From contig OY987265.1 in NCBI GenBank assembly GCA_963920665.1, forward strand, positions 27,595,001 through 27,659,000: a stretch of DNA of 64,000 bases, written 5' to 3'. Of the stretch, positions 1 through 13,100 are shown in pieces. Position 1 is the stretch's first letter, and each line of letters starts with the position of its first letter. The position numbers were made by a program, and so were the translations under genes. Under the pieces are notes generated by a model. It saw only the letters and a list, made by a program, of their open reading frames with translations. It had not been told where the DNA came from and did not search any database. Origin of the DNA: Straminergon stramineum. Its lineage: Eukaryota; Streptophyta; Bryopsida; Hypnales; Calliergonaceae.

Positions 1-1101
1 ACGAAGAAAATCTCCCATTCAAATCTAGTATTTGCTGAATGATTTCATAACCTTCTCGCAATTCTTCATGACATTTGTCAAGCAGGCTACAGGGATTTAA
101 TGTTCAAATAGTAACATCAAACTCTTGCTTCTGTGGTAGTAATCGTGGGAGTTGTCTGGAGTTAAGTGCCTCAGCAAACCAGCTGTAAGATCTGAATTTA
201 GTTTACTCACCCATTGGAATCATGAGAAGAATCATATGTCATTGAAATGCTTCTCACAACACCGCCTAGGATGTTTGGCAATGTAGAACAAAAACAAGGA
301 TAGTTGCAAATTTTCAATGGTCATGTCATACATGTAAACACCATGCTAACATGACATTTATTTTACAACTAAAAGTCTCCTAATATTTATGTCTACAAAA
401 ATCATATTACTACAATGTAGTATTTTGATTTAGACACAATGATTTCTTAGCACGTCCTTATCAATCTATTGAAAAACATTGAAACTATTGAATTGATACT
501 GCAATGACTAAATTTCTAGACATTGATGCACAAATGGAGGATCACTCTTCATCTCTAGCACAAAGTCCCATAGCTACCTAGTAATCATTTTTCGCTCAGT
601 TCGGATCTATTTTTCCATTACAACGTAGAGGATAAGGTAGCAAGGAACCCATTCCCATGGGTTTTCCATGGTTCTTTTGAGTGGTTTCCAATATTAGATT
701 AGCATTTTTCATTCTTCTTTTCTTTGATCTCAACGTCAATTTCGAGAAGATTCCAACACACTAAGATATGTCTACCTCAGATAGTGTAGAAATAAGTTAC
801 GATGTGAGAGGTTTGAAGATTTAGAAGAGTCCCAACACCTACAATAGCCTCAACTACCCTTAAACCGTAAGTGTTGCATCTACATGGTATCACATGAAAG
901 CATCTTGGACTGAGATAGAACCTAGAAGCAAGAGATTTTGAACAAGTCCCATGTTGGGATGCCAAATGCATTGTAAACGGGTGGATTTAAAATCCACGGC
1001 TGAAAGTCCCCACCAAAATGGACTCCGTACCTTTGCTCATGCTGATAGAGTACACAGAAATACGATGCATTAACTACATGAAAAATATAGGCAAAGCTCA
1101 C
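1..1101 (-). other. ATM 3' intron region; two unassigned exon-like blocks
   Basis: No sequence here encodes the expected next ATM residues or a FATC domain. Two minus-strand open stretches look exon-like. One ends at 211 at a good donor (GG|GTGAGT) and reads [19 protein letters not shown]. The other covers about 1-107 and reads [20 protein letters not shown] up to the window edge. Neither matches ATM or any family I recognise. They may be chance, ATM-specific insertions, or exons of another gene. Confidence 0.3.
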
Positions 1102-4100
1102 CTCAATAATGGTCAACAATGCATCTTTGTTGGTGCGCATGACAGAGAGAGTAGCTTCGCAGCATCTTCTGAAGATACCCTCCACACCGGACACTCCCAT
1201 GCCGTCGATAATGTCACGAGTGAGACGGAATGGTACCTGACATGGAACACCACCACCAAAACTTAGTTGGTGCTTGAATGCAACATTTCTCCTACTCTAA
1301 TCATACGCTTAGAAAGTAACGAGAATATTCATTTATTAAGGGACACTTCTGACTGCACAGGCCGAAGAAACAAGCTTTAGACAAAGAGCCATGTAAATCT
1401 CACCTCTTCAAGCGCGTTCTGGTGACTTAGATTGGTGTAAACTAAGTTCATATTGAACAAATCCAGGACCAATAATTAGAAGTGTTTTCTGTACCAATCA
1501 AGGGGTTGGATTTCTTGTCATCTCAAGCTTGTGGCTTCGACTTGTGAAATCTATACTGCCTCTAATTGCATTTCTTGTTATCTCAAGCTTGTTGCTTCAA
1601 CCTGAGCTATCGACACTGCCCCTAAACATTTTCCATCGTCAGTTTTGTAAGTGAAATATACACGCACCCGCTCAGGAGTCTTCAGCATGAGGCCTTGCTC
1701 AAAAGCAACACCCAGATCTATATGCACCACTTCAGCAGTGACCTGGTCCAATAAGACATTCATTGAATGTCGATCTCCAAGGCCCACAACATATCCGACC
1801 TGGTAAAGCACAGTGTCGAAAACGAAGTGACTGACTGCCAGTGGGAAATTCAAAGCAATTGCTGACCAGAACGATGCGTCTGCTTGCAAAGTAAGGCTAG
1901 AGGACACACACCATTGAACTTGTAGCCACACTGCGAGTATAAGCAAGGCGTCTCTCGAACCAGTCTGCAGGACGTGTAAATCGTTCCAGGAAAAAGTTGT
2001 GCATAACAGGCCTGTAAACCAGTACCAGCAATAAGGGCCTGTTTTTGAATAGTCCAAGTTACAAAACAGATGGAACCACTGCTTGGACATTATCTAGTAC
2101 CCTGTAATACACTTGATAGCACGAGAGATCCTTCCACAACACAACTGCTTCACAACCCTATGAATTAATCCCTTAAAAGGGCCTAGGATCCATGGTTTGA
2201 AAATGACCAGTTCAATTAATCATATTGTCAAGACTTTAGTTCAGATGAGGCCGTAGTTTATATCACCAGAACCAATGAAGTACAATGCATGCATATGTCC
2301 AAAAACGAATAGAATGGACAAATACACGTCCCCATATGACCTACTCCATTTGAACTGCTAGAAAACATGAGGGCTCTTGGTCCTATACGGATTAATCATC
2401 CTTCGGGTGCCAGACTTATCGCAACGAGCCTATGGCACCAGGAGAGAACTCACCGGAAGTTTTTGCAAACTGTCTCAAATGCATGTCGCTTGTCTTTTTC
2501 CTACAAATTACAGTCGAATTCCATATATAAAATGAGCTTAGCGGAGGTGTCTGCTTTGCATGACCCCAAATATATAGAGTCTTTCATTCCAAGCGAATAA
2601 TCTAAGTTATTACCATGCCTCGTATCTTTGCCTAGAACTTGCAAATTGAGCAATAAATAGGATCTCTACTAGGGCGGTTACTTACAACCGACATGTGTTC
2701 CCGGCATTTCTTGAATGTCCAATCACTGCCTCCATACCTAGCATGGGCACCTCCAGTCCGGGTACTGCACAGAGGTAGGCATGTATTCAGTCAAGAACGG
2801 GCACAACCTGAAAGACTTCAAATGTAATCCACAGGCAGGCCCTTCAATTTTTGCAAGAGACAGACCTGCCAAGAAGATATTCTCCCAAAGGAGTGGTTCC
2901 ATCAACCCACTCGAGCACGCCAGCACTTGGTGTGAAAGGAACGACCTGCAGTTCAACAATTCGCATGCGTATACGTTGAATTCGTTACGGATCAAGCACT
3001 GCAGTTCCAGGTACGCAATGTACTGAAACAGACCCAGGGATAGAGCAAAATGGGACTTACCTTATATGTACGAATGCACAATTGGCGTTTGCACGTGTCA
3101 GGGTGATCCTGCAGTAGAGTATTGACAAGTCCAAAAAGCTGCTCCATTACCTATTGACAATGCATCACCACGTTTATCCACCACTTGCTGCAGCAATCAT
3201 TATTATACCAGCTCAGCAAACCCGATAGCGAAGGAGAACAGAACTTGAAGTCTTACCGCGTCCTGTCGCAGATCATCATTACCAGACTTGGCCAGTTGCT
3301 TGTACCGGCGACCATCAGAACCCTTGCATTCTAGAACCTTTGGGGCGTTTATTCCATTCATAATCCTGTCCGCAAAGTCAGGACTTGTAGTAAGAAATGT
3401 GCCAGTCCAAAAGCCTAATATTGTTGGAAATCTCCCTGCATGGACAAGATCTACACCAGAAAGACCAGCGATTCATGGTTTGGAAATGACCTATTTTATT
3501 GAACATCGCGGGAAAATATACATCAGATGAGTCCAGCTTTGAAATCACCAGATTTAGTAAAGAATCCCCGGAAGAATCAGTGAACAAGTAAAATCGATTA
3601 AAAAGTTAACCATCCCTTCTCCGCCAAAACTTAAAACTGCATTATGAAAAAAAGTAAGCCCAATTCTGGCTTCTTGGTCTTTTAGGGGTTAAAGCATGGT
3701 GATTAAAGACGGCAGAACCGCAGAAGTGGGACATACTGCAACGTGTCCGATAAGCCTTTGTAGTATGGGAAAGATCCTCTTTCATACTGACAGGCAGGAT
3801 CCACTGGAATATGTGCTGTGATAACTGGCACCTGAGAATAAAAAGTGATCATGCAGTCCTTAGAATAAGCGTGGAACGACAAAAAAAAGGGTTCTGAGAA
3901 AATGAGTTCACTGCCTTCGAAGCACATTTTGCTAAAGTTATATATGTTCGGAAAATAGGTTACTGACAGTACATCAACCGCTTATGGAGTCAAGTACCCA
4001 CCAGTTCAAGCTGTCGAATGCTGCGGATTTCCCTTGGCAAGGGAATCTTTTTGTTAGTATCCTGTAGCCATACACCATTTGGAATTGCATATATTTCAGA

Positions 4101-7100
4101 TGAGAATAGAATCCAGATCAATCGATCATCATTGCAAATTACCTCAAAGTCGACCATATTACTGCTGGAGTCATCTGAGTCTTATACGAAACAGATAAAA
4201 CCTGAACTCGAACTCAAAAAAGTAAAGAAGATAGCAATGCACAGCCATAATGTTCAGCGGAGGAAAGACTTGCACCTCCTTTTTGGTCTCAAGCTCAGCA
4301 AGCTTGATGTAAATCTCTACCATTCGCTTCATCTGCACGAAAAGAAGAACCCACAAAGGTTATATCAACTCAAACACTCCTATTTGCTTAGTCCTCCTAA
4401 ACCAAGAACAGATGTCCAATGAACCCTGCGTGAGCAAAAACCTGTATCAATAGATCCTTGTGATATGCTGTCAATTTCTTCAATAGTTGCACGGCTGTGT
4501 GTTTCTTGTCCATATCGACGACAAACGCGATCTTCCCACGTTGATTCTCCTTCACACGGTCACCATTCGCTAAAGCAAATACCTGTCCCCGAGTTGTTCA
4601 CAATGCAACCAATTTCACATCTTCAGAACTTGGGAAGCCAATATAACCTAGTATATCAGCTCAGTGAAGCATCCCACGCACATCTCCAAGACATGAAAAT
4701 GTAGTCGGGAATTAAAACTATGCAGACTACGTAGCATGACGGAGACGGTCTCAATCAAATACCTGGTACATGGTGTGGTACGGATGGTCGATTGCCATTC
4801 TTTCTACAAGAGCACATAATGCATACTGCCAAAAGTGCACACAAGGTGAATCCATGAAATTAATCGCCAACCACTCTAATCATCTGCAATACACAAAAAC
4901 AGGTGTTTCCGGAGATGTAGCACCAAATATCATAGTCATGTTTGCAACCATTAGCCACCAAGTAAAACTCCTCTAGAAGACTACCGAGATCTTCATCATC
5001 GAAGATACAATGAGCTCACATCAACAGCCCCACCTGGAAACTATGAGATCCTGTGGTTTGCTCCTTCAAACTCCCCATTCGAGAGGCTATTTGATAAACC
5101 AAGGGTACAAACTTGTACGACTGGACCTGCAATTCAATGCACATATGATAAAAGACACAGTCAAAGATATTCTGTCTCATTGGGTTAAGAAAATTGCAGA
5201 CAACACCGGGTGGAATTTTTTCTCTTAAAAATCTTGCACCAACTAAAAAGCTGTACTTAAACAGAAGCCTCAATGTCGTTGGTATTAAATATGACAAACT
5301 AAACTGACAACTTGGGCGTTCAAGTGTACCTTCTTTACTGTCTCCAGCATTGCATCAACCACCCGCGGATTTGTGGACAGATTAAACCAGAGAGACAACA
5401 ATCTGAAGACCTGAGGTCACAAAGAGGCAAAAGTACAGTGTCAATGCCTCCTGACTACTTTCAGAAAAGTTCAGAAAAAAATTCAGGAACTTTTAGACAA
5501 CCCATAGAACATTTCCCCTTCATAACCAAGCAAACCCAACTTCTTGAGTTCGTCGAAGGAACCAGGAGGATCAGAGTCCACACATATAGGCCTCCCCATG
5601 ATACATAGGGAGACTTCTAGGATCGCCTTGACCGTAGTTAGACCTCCCCAAGAATCGTGGGAAGATATTCTTGACAATGTTGTCGAAAAGTTCTTGAAAC
5701 ACTCAAATTTTGCCGAAAACCTTGTTAATTATTTTCTCTTCTAACAGAAAAAGTAAGCAACCGGAGGGTTTTGGGCGCAGTCATAGCACAGAAGGAACGC
5801 ATCATTTATCTGGACACTTTCAGCTTCATCAAGGAGGGAGTATAAAGAAATCTCAAGCACAGTCCGAAAAAATCCTTTACGTACCACTCGCAGATCATAC
5901 TTGTTGCCTGTGAGTAGGCAGTTTCGATAGTTGTCCAGTGCTAATCCTAAGAATTCATCTTTATCACCCTACGAGACCACAACGTCGTCAATACGTTGTA
6001 ACTTAGAATCAGAAGGGTACCACTCAATTATTTATCGTGATCTTTCCACACCAAAGTCGTAACGGTGACAAAATTGAACGCTGAGCATGAGATAACCTGC
6101 ATGCGCTGGGCTTCCTCATCGTCTAGAGCAAGCTGTTGATGCAGCTCAAAGATCTTCATGGAGTAGTCCCTTGCATCACCCTGTCACCAAATTTGCGCCA
6201 CGACATAAAATACAAGTTGAAAGGACTTAACGCCCTTTGACAAGATCGAAGCTTCTACTGGGTCAATTCCAAGCTCAACGATCACAAAGCTCAGTATTTA
6301 ACTCTTGAGTGCCCCAATGGACAAAAGTGGCCACTTCCATATCTTTAGGAGTAGAATTAAATCATTGAGGAAGCTTAAAGGGAACAAAATGCTTCCATTG
6401 ACAGAAGAAATCATCTCCTAGAATTTTGAACAACAGATGTATGTTCTGGAAGTTATAAAATTAACTAATAGCTTCCAACGTGGGTCTTCTGTTCTTCACT
6501 TCTAGGGCTTTAGGATTTACGAGAAGGGTCTTTTCGGATCACACATAATAAAACCTAATACAACGTATTCACTTATCTCTATACTCACTCTAAGGAGTAT
6601 TCACTTACCTTTTGACTGTTGATACGTTTCCTCAAGGTTTCAAGCTCCCGTGACTGCAAATCACACAAAACATCGAGATGAGATACTAGAAGTCTGAATG
6701 ACTTGAATACAGGAGTACACTGAAGAACACGAAATTTGGCAGGTGACGAAACAGAAACCCATTGGACCCCCTGAATGGGAACTGCTGGACATGAGCAGTC
6801 TACCTTGTGCTGCCGCAACCGCAATGCTGCTTGCCACTCACTTGAATTGAGGCGATCTTCAGAACTTCTGTAAAGACTGTCAGTGTAGTGAGCTAGCCTG
6901 TAGTAGGTACGGCACAATCGTTGCGCCCACCTCACATAACTGCCCGCACTTTGGTCAACACCCTTAACGGCTTTTTCCATCACTTCGACCGACTTTCCCA
7001 AGTAGAGTTCCAATATTGTCCGGAAGCTGTCCGTTGCAAACAAAAGATAACAGTCAAATTCTGTTCAGAAATCCGAACACACGTGAAGACATCTCCTCAA

Positions 7101-10100
7101 ACATGCTACATCTCCAATTCCGGACTTGCTAATTCGATCATTGCACACCTGTCCGATCGAGTTTCTGCTAGCCATTTTCCAGTGAGACAATGAAGGACTC
7201 CAGATTCTCCAGCTTCAACGTCAGAATATTGCAAGATGTATTTCATCAGGTGCACTGCCATTTCTTGCTGACGCTGGGCCCACAGGATTTTCGCCTCTTC
7301 AACCTGTTATCACCCATAACCTACGATATATTACAGGAAGACTAGAAGACGATTTGGCGCAACACAGTTCCAAGACGCTGAATGGATCACTTCAGTCCAT
7401 TAGCTTCTTTCAGAATTTGGTTGGGAATCAGTTGAAATGGCTCGTGGAGACAGTGCATCAAAGCAGCTGAAAGACCTTACCCTGGCAGCTGACAGAAGTT
7501 TTCCCAAAAAAGGTTCAGGTACATCTGGACTGCATTGTTCACTTGTGCCACTCAGAATCAACTTCAACTCGTGAACTGAATCAGCAGCTTGATTCCGTCT
7601 ACCAGCCTGCCACGTAGACAAAGAACCTCAGCTTTGGGTGAGGTGTTGCATAACACTTGTGGAGGTGGTACACTAATGAAGGGCCAGAATAATTTGCTTA
7701 ACTGTATTAACCTCTGAAGGACCAGGAATGGTGGTTATAAAATGAACAATTCGAGTGATCACAATTCTGAAAAATATAGTTAAAATGGGGTCCAATTGTA
7801 TATCACCCAAATCAATCACAAGCGTTGCAAGTGTTGGTCAATAAAAAAACAAAATTGGGAAAAAATCATGAGGCCCAACTTCTTGGTCCTTCAGGGAATT
7901 CAAGCACAGGTTACGCATCTGCGCATGATACAAAGCAAGATGAATTGCACACCTTCCGGGCGAGAGTTGAGAACTCAAGTAGGTGACGAGGTAGGGAATC
8001 TTGACGATTGAGTACACGAAACAATACTTTCCGAAAGGTGATATATGGCTCCAGCAAATCATAATGAGATTGCATCTGCCTTATGTTTTCTTGCCATAAG
8101 TCCTCAAACGCAAACACCTGGAATGTGGTAATAAGTCAATGCCTTAAAATAAAAACGACCTTTCTCGGCTGTGATCAAAAAAACAAAAACACTAATAGAA
8201 CGCCAAGGCGACGGTGGCATGTACAGAATAACTGGAAACATTGGGTCAAGCTTAATCTTCATGAGCTCTAGGGCCTTAAAATGTGACTTGCAGGAGTTTC
8301 GATAAATCCATACCTTGATTATCCCGCTTGAAAAACACATCTGATCCAGAAAAGAGATGAAGCCTTTACCTGTGTGTCAGACGGAATATGTGGACCAGCT
8401 ACCACAGTGCGCTGGGACGTCCTCCATCTCATCTCCCATGCTTGTGAAAGGCACTCAAGCATCTGCGTTGAGAAATATCTTACATCCCCATGACAATTCT
8501 CCAAAAAAATGAAACGTTCTCTTGCATAGCTCGAAAAAAACCATGGCTTCTTCGTGGTCAACCCCAAAGGGCTCAGATGGCTAAAAGTGGCCTTGTTCCA
8601 TTCCTTTCAGACTTGAAATAAATCATTTAGAAAGATTCAAGAAAGTTTGCAAAATGCATCAACAGGAGGTAACAATCTTATTCTATATTTATGGACAATA
8701 CGTGAAATTTATTTCAGATACTAATAGCTTCCAGAGTGAACTCTCTGTTTTAGTTTGGTCACTTAGCGATTGAAATTAGTGCCTGGAAACCTTGACTCAC
8801 AAAACGACCAAAACTGTACCTGAAGTTTCATGATAGCAGGATTCACAGTTTGCGTGCTCTCCATGCTACTGAGCGTCATCCCCGTAATGATTCCCTGCAG
8901 TTACACTTCACACAGTAAGTGCTGATGTAAATACTGAAAGGATATCCTGTGGAAACATTCTGAAGCCAAAGAGGATCATGCATTAGTCTCCGGACATGTA
9001 ATTTTTCGAAGAATCACTCGGTCAAGACGAACTCTCTTACTGTATCCCACGTGGAATTTCATACCTGTCTTGCATGCTGCAACCGAGGGTAAAAAATTTC
9101 AGCATCACCTTCCACCAGGGCTCTCAAACAACTGCCCAGAAGTCCCACAGAAGGACGCAAAACACGTGAGAATGTCGATGAGATGCTCAAATTGAAGTTT
9201 CCTGCATTTTTCATATCCATGCACAACAGCTCGAGCTTGCAAATAGCAAAAAGTTTGTCTCAAAATAGCAAAAATAGCCAAAACATGTTTCAAAATGGCA
9301 AAAAGTTCTAAACCTAAATCCGCCACTGCTATGATCATTGACGAGTTGAGTAGAATTTAACCTATGCAGGTGTGCATGAAAAGCGAGTCCTTTATGACCA
9401 CCTGCTTGAACAAGGAACGAGTCATCGGCAAAGACAGGACCGGAGAGGTTGTTGTCCCAATCACATGACCTCCAAGCCGCCTCATATTGCAGTTCTCGAA
9501 ACTCGGGGTCACCTTCAAGGTCTCTCTGCTGTGCAAGGCTCTGATTGCAAAGGTCAACAACATATGTGCATCCCATCTGCCGTAAGGATCTCATCAAGCC
9601 TTTGTGAAACTGCCCGTTTTGCTCGTCAGCAGAGTGCCCTACTGCGTCACCTGATCTTGGATTCAGCAATGGTGATTTTCTACTACGTAACAGCAGGTCA
9701 TATGTCTCCACAGCTTTATTCCAATTCCCTTCATGCTCGTAAGTCAGCAACTGAGATCGCACCTAATTTTCAACACACCAGATTTCATGGATTGCGAACA
9801 ACCATAACTGCACAGCATTTGAATAATATACTGGAATGAAGGACCCATGAAATATCACCCTAAACAGCTTCACAATACTCTAGGGCCGCTCATATTATTT
9901 GTTGGTGCAACTTGCAAGAGTCTTTCCAGTAAAGCAGTTTCATTATATTCAATCAGATTTCGTGTAACAAAAATTAACAACCTTCTGTGAGCGAGCAACA
10001 CCGTACACGCCATCGGGCTCATTGATCTTTGTATACACCAGCAACAGCAATTCTATGTGAGCAGGTAGCTGCGCCAGAACAAAAAAACCAACGAGTTGAA

Positions 10101-13100
10101 GAGATCAAAATTTCAAATGTCATTTACAGTTGATTCTCAGGGGGTGAGAGCCAGGTACCTAATAAGAAGTCACTACGACGTTGTAAGTAGAAATTCGAAT
10201 GAAAACGCAAGCGAAAACTCAAGGCATATTGAGTAAAAATGGAGAGTTCCAAGAACTTTCACGCATGATAACAAATATGATCATAAGGTGTACTACTTCG
10301 TGGGTCACTCTATTGCGAGCAAACAGATACAACAGCAAACATATCCCTAAGAGTTGAGATGAGCATGTGTATACCTTGTTGCTCATCGAAAAATCAGGCT
10401 CACCAAGTGTGAGACTTCCAAACTTTTCTTTGCACCAATGCTCCACGTATAAAATGGTTGTGAAATATGCCGCACAACGCTACACGACATTAAGAGAAAA
10501 ATGAGCCATAACTAAATTACTTCTCCAGCTTTCAAACCTTCACACTCAAATGCCCCTTTTTGTTTTAGAAGTGTAGATTAAACATCTCAGCACTTCTCAA
10601 ATGCATTTTCATATTCAGGAAGTCAAACAACTAGATTATGAGTGTAGCTCACTTGGGCTGCTCGTGCTGTTATGAGGTAGTCAATTTGCAACCAATACAC
10701 CTGTGCTTAGACACAAGTCCAGAACCCACAGATGACTCTACTTACGTAACACTTAAACACCACAAACCGAAAGAAATGTCAGAAGACAATAAAGAAAACA
10801 CAGAGAATGCTACTCATAGATCATCATAGAGGACACTTCCACTTGAAAAAAATTAGTAGAGAACACCTACGTCCAACATATCGCAGAACTTCATCCTAAG
10901 AAATATGAAAAGCCAACTCTTAAAGCACAGTTCCTCGAGATAAATCACCTTCTGCCACCTCGATGTTGATGCATTGTTTTGAGCACCCTCATGCTCGGAG
11001 GTTCCTACACCAGATTTCCTTTTTCGTACAGAGCCATATCTGCCGTCTCCAGGATTTCCAGCTTCTTGGTCTACCTAAAGCGCAAAATTCAAGGAGGTAA
11101 CGTATCAAAGGTGCAAAAAACCCGCCGTACGCACTTACACTATTTCAATATGAATCGGGCAGGTTCACAATCCAGTACATTGAAGTCATAAAATGTCAGT
11201 TCAGAAGTCGGATTGTCGTTCGACAATCGATGTCCATGATTACAGACCTTCGAATTGTCTTTACCCCTCAAAGGTGCACCTTTCATGGTGTTAGCAACAT
11301 TGCTACACCTGAGGGTGTTCAGGGCACCCAGAAATAGCTGGATTGATCGCATATCCTGGTTCTGCTCACTGAATATGTGCTCCTCAACCTACATGGAAAT
11401 GAATCATGTAACAAATTAAACACTTCCATACGATTTCACAAAGTACAGTAGACACGGATTAGCTGAGAAACCACTTCAATCAGAGCACAGGGCTAAGATA
11501 CTCCTTTTTATTTCAAAATAAAGATAATATTATCAATTCAAACATAGTAATAAGAAATAACTAGGTGATAAAAGGGCATCACAGCAGATTGAATTGAATT
11601 ACTGTTACTACTATCCTGGAAGTCTCATAGAAAGCAAAATCTCGACTCACCCGCTTCGAAATAGTAGTGCACAGTTCGCTATCTGGTTCATTTCGTGCAG
11701 CCAGGGCTCCAAGAAGGTAAGAGAAGACAAGCTCGGCGAGGGCAGCTTTCTTGAGTACTAGCCCTTGACAAATTCTGATTTACCCACCCCCAAGACGTCC
11801 ATAAAATGTAGCAGAGAAAAGACACACGGTAACCAAATACCACACCAAGCATGTACAAGCATAAAACACACAGTAAAAAAACAATCCCCAGCAAAAGGAT
11901 CAGCATGGCTTGAGATCAGGTTAAGGCATCAGGGCACGCTTTGTTTCATGAAATTATTCTAGGTCAATAATTTAACAACATTGACTAGGATACTGCCTTC
12001 ACTTCTACAAAGCATTGATAAATATTTAGGGAGGCAGATTCTGCTCTTACCTTAATATCCGGTCGTCCGTATACTCTATTAAAGAGTGCACTAGCTCACA
12101 AATCCAGAGATTGTAGGCTTTACCGACTGTCGTCCAAAGCTGTGGGTCCGTAGCTGAAATTGTAATACCTACAGTAATTCCATCACAAAACATGATGCAA
12201 TGCTGAAAAAGTATGAAACAGTCTGAATCGCAACTCTTATTCATGATAGAATTCACGTTTGCAATCCACTTTACACTCCACTGTATGGATCACAGAACAG
12301 TGCTGTTTGTCAAGTGAGTATTGCTTACGTGCTGACTGTTGCAGTGATGTAATTAGCATGTCCTCTACAAGCTTTGGATTTAGTCCCTTCGAATGCACCT
12401 GTGAGTCACAATATAAAGATCAGTAATTCTATGTGTTTCAAGAGTAGTGTCAGGAACGCGCATGTGAGCTTCTCACTGCTCTTACTAAGTTACGTTATGC
12501 GAGTACCTCCAAGTAAGCGCTCTCTTTGAATGTTAATGCCTTTAACACACGCTGACCTTGGTCAGTTGACAGCAACCCCTGCATGAGAACGCAGCGCTTA
12601 TAGTCAAGAAATGCACCACACTGTGAACCTATGTTGTCAGAAAAACAAATTACCATCCCATGCCAAAATATATTATCATTGCCTAGAAAATCCAGATTAG
12701 ATCAGAGGTCTGATAGCGAGGTGCCGGCCTGAGGAGTCCATTTTCCTGATAAGGGTATTTTATGAGAGTTGCTACTAAAATACTTTCTTTTAAAGTATAG
12801 AGATTTAGAGGATGAAGATAACGTAAGAGAACTGGAAACTTGGGTTCTTTATCTGCCCAACAAAGAAAGCCAACATTGAAAACTGGAAGAAAATAGAAAA
12901 GGACATTAGAATCGCCAAAACCAAAGAGACGATACCTTCAAAGTCCTAGATGTTAGCTCTATGATTTGAACATTGTTGTCAACTAGGTAACCTCGCATTT
13001 GGAGCATGATCTGCTTCACAAGATTGTCTGGGGCTCCCAGTTCTGCGTGCGAGGTTAAATCCGTGATATTTGAAACCTGAGAGGAATCCCCTCCAGATTC

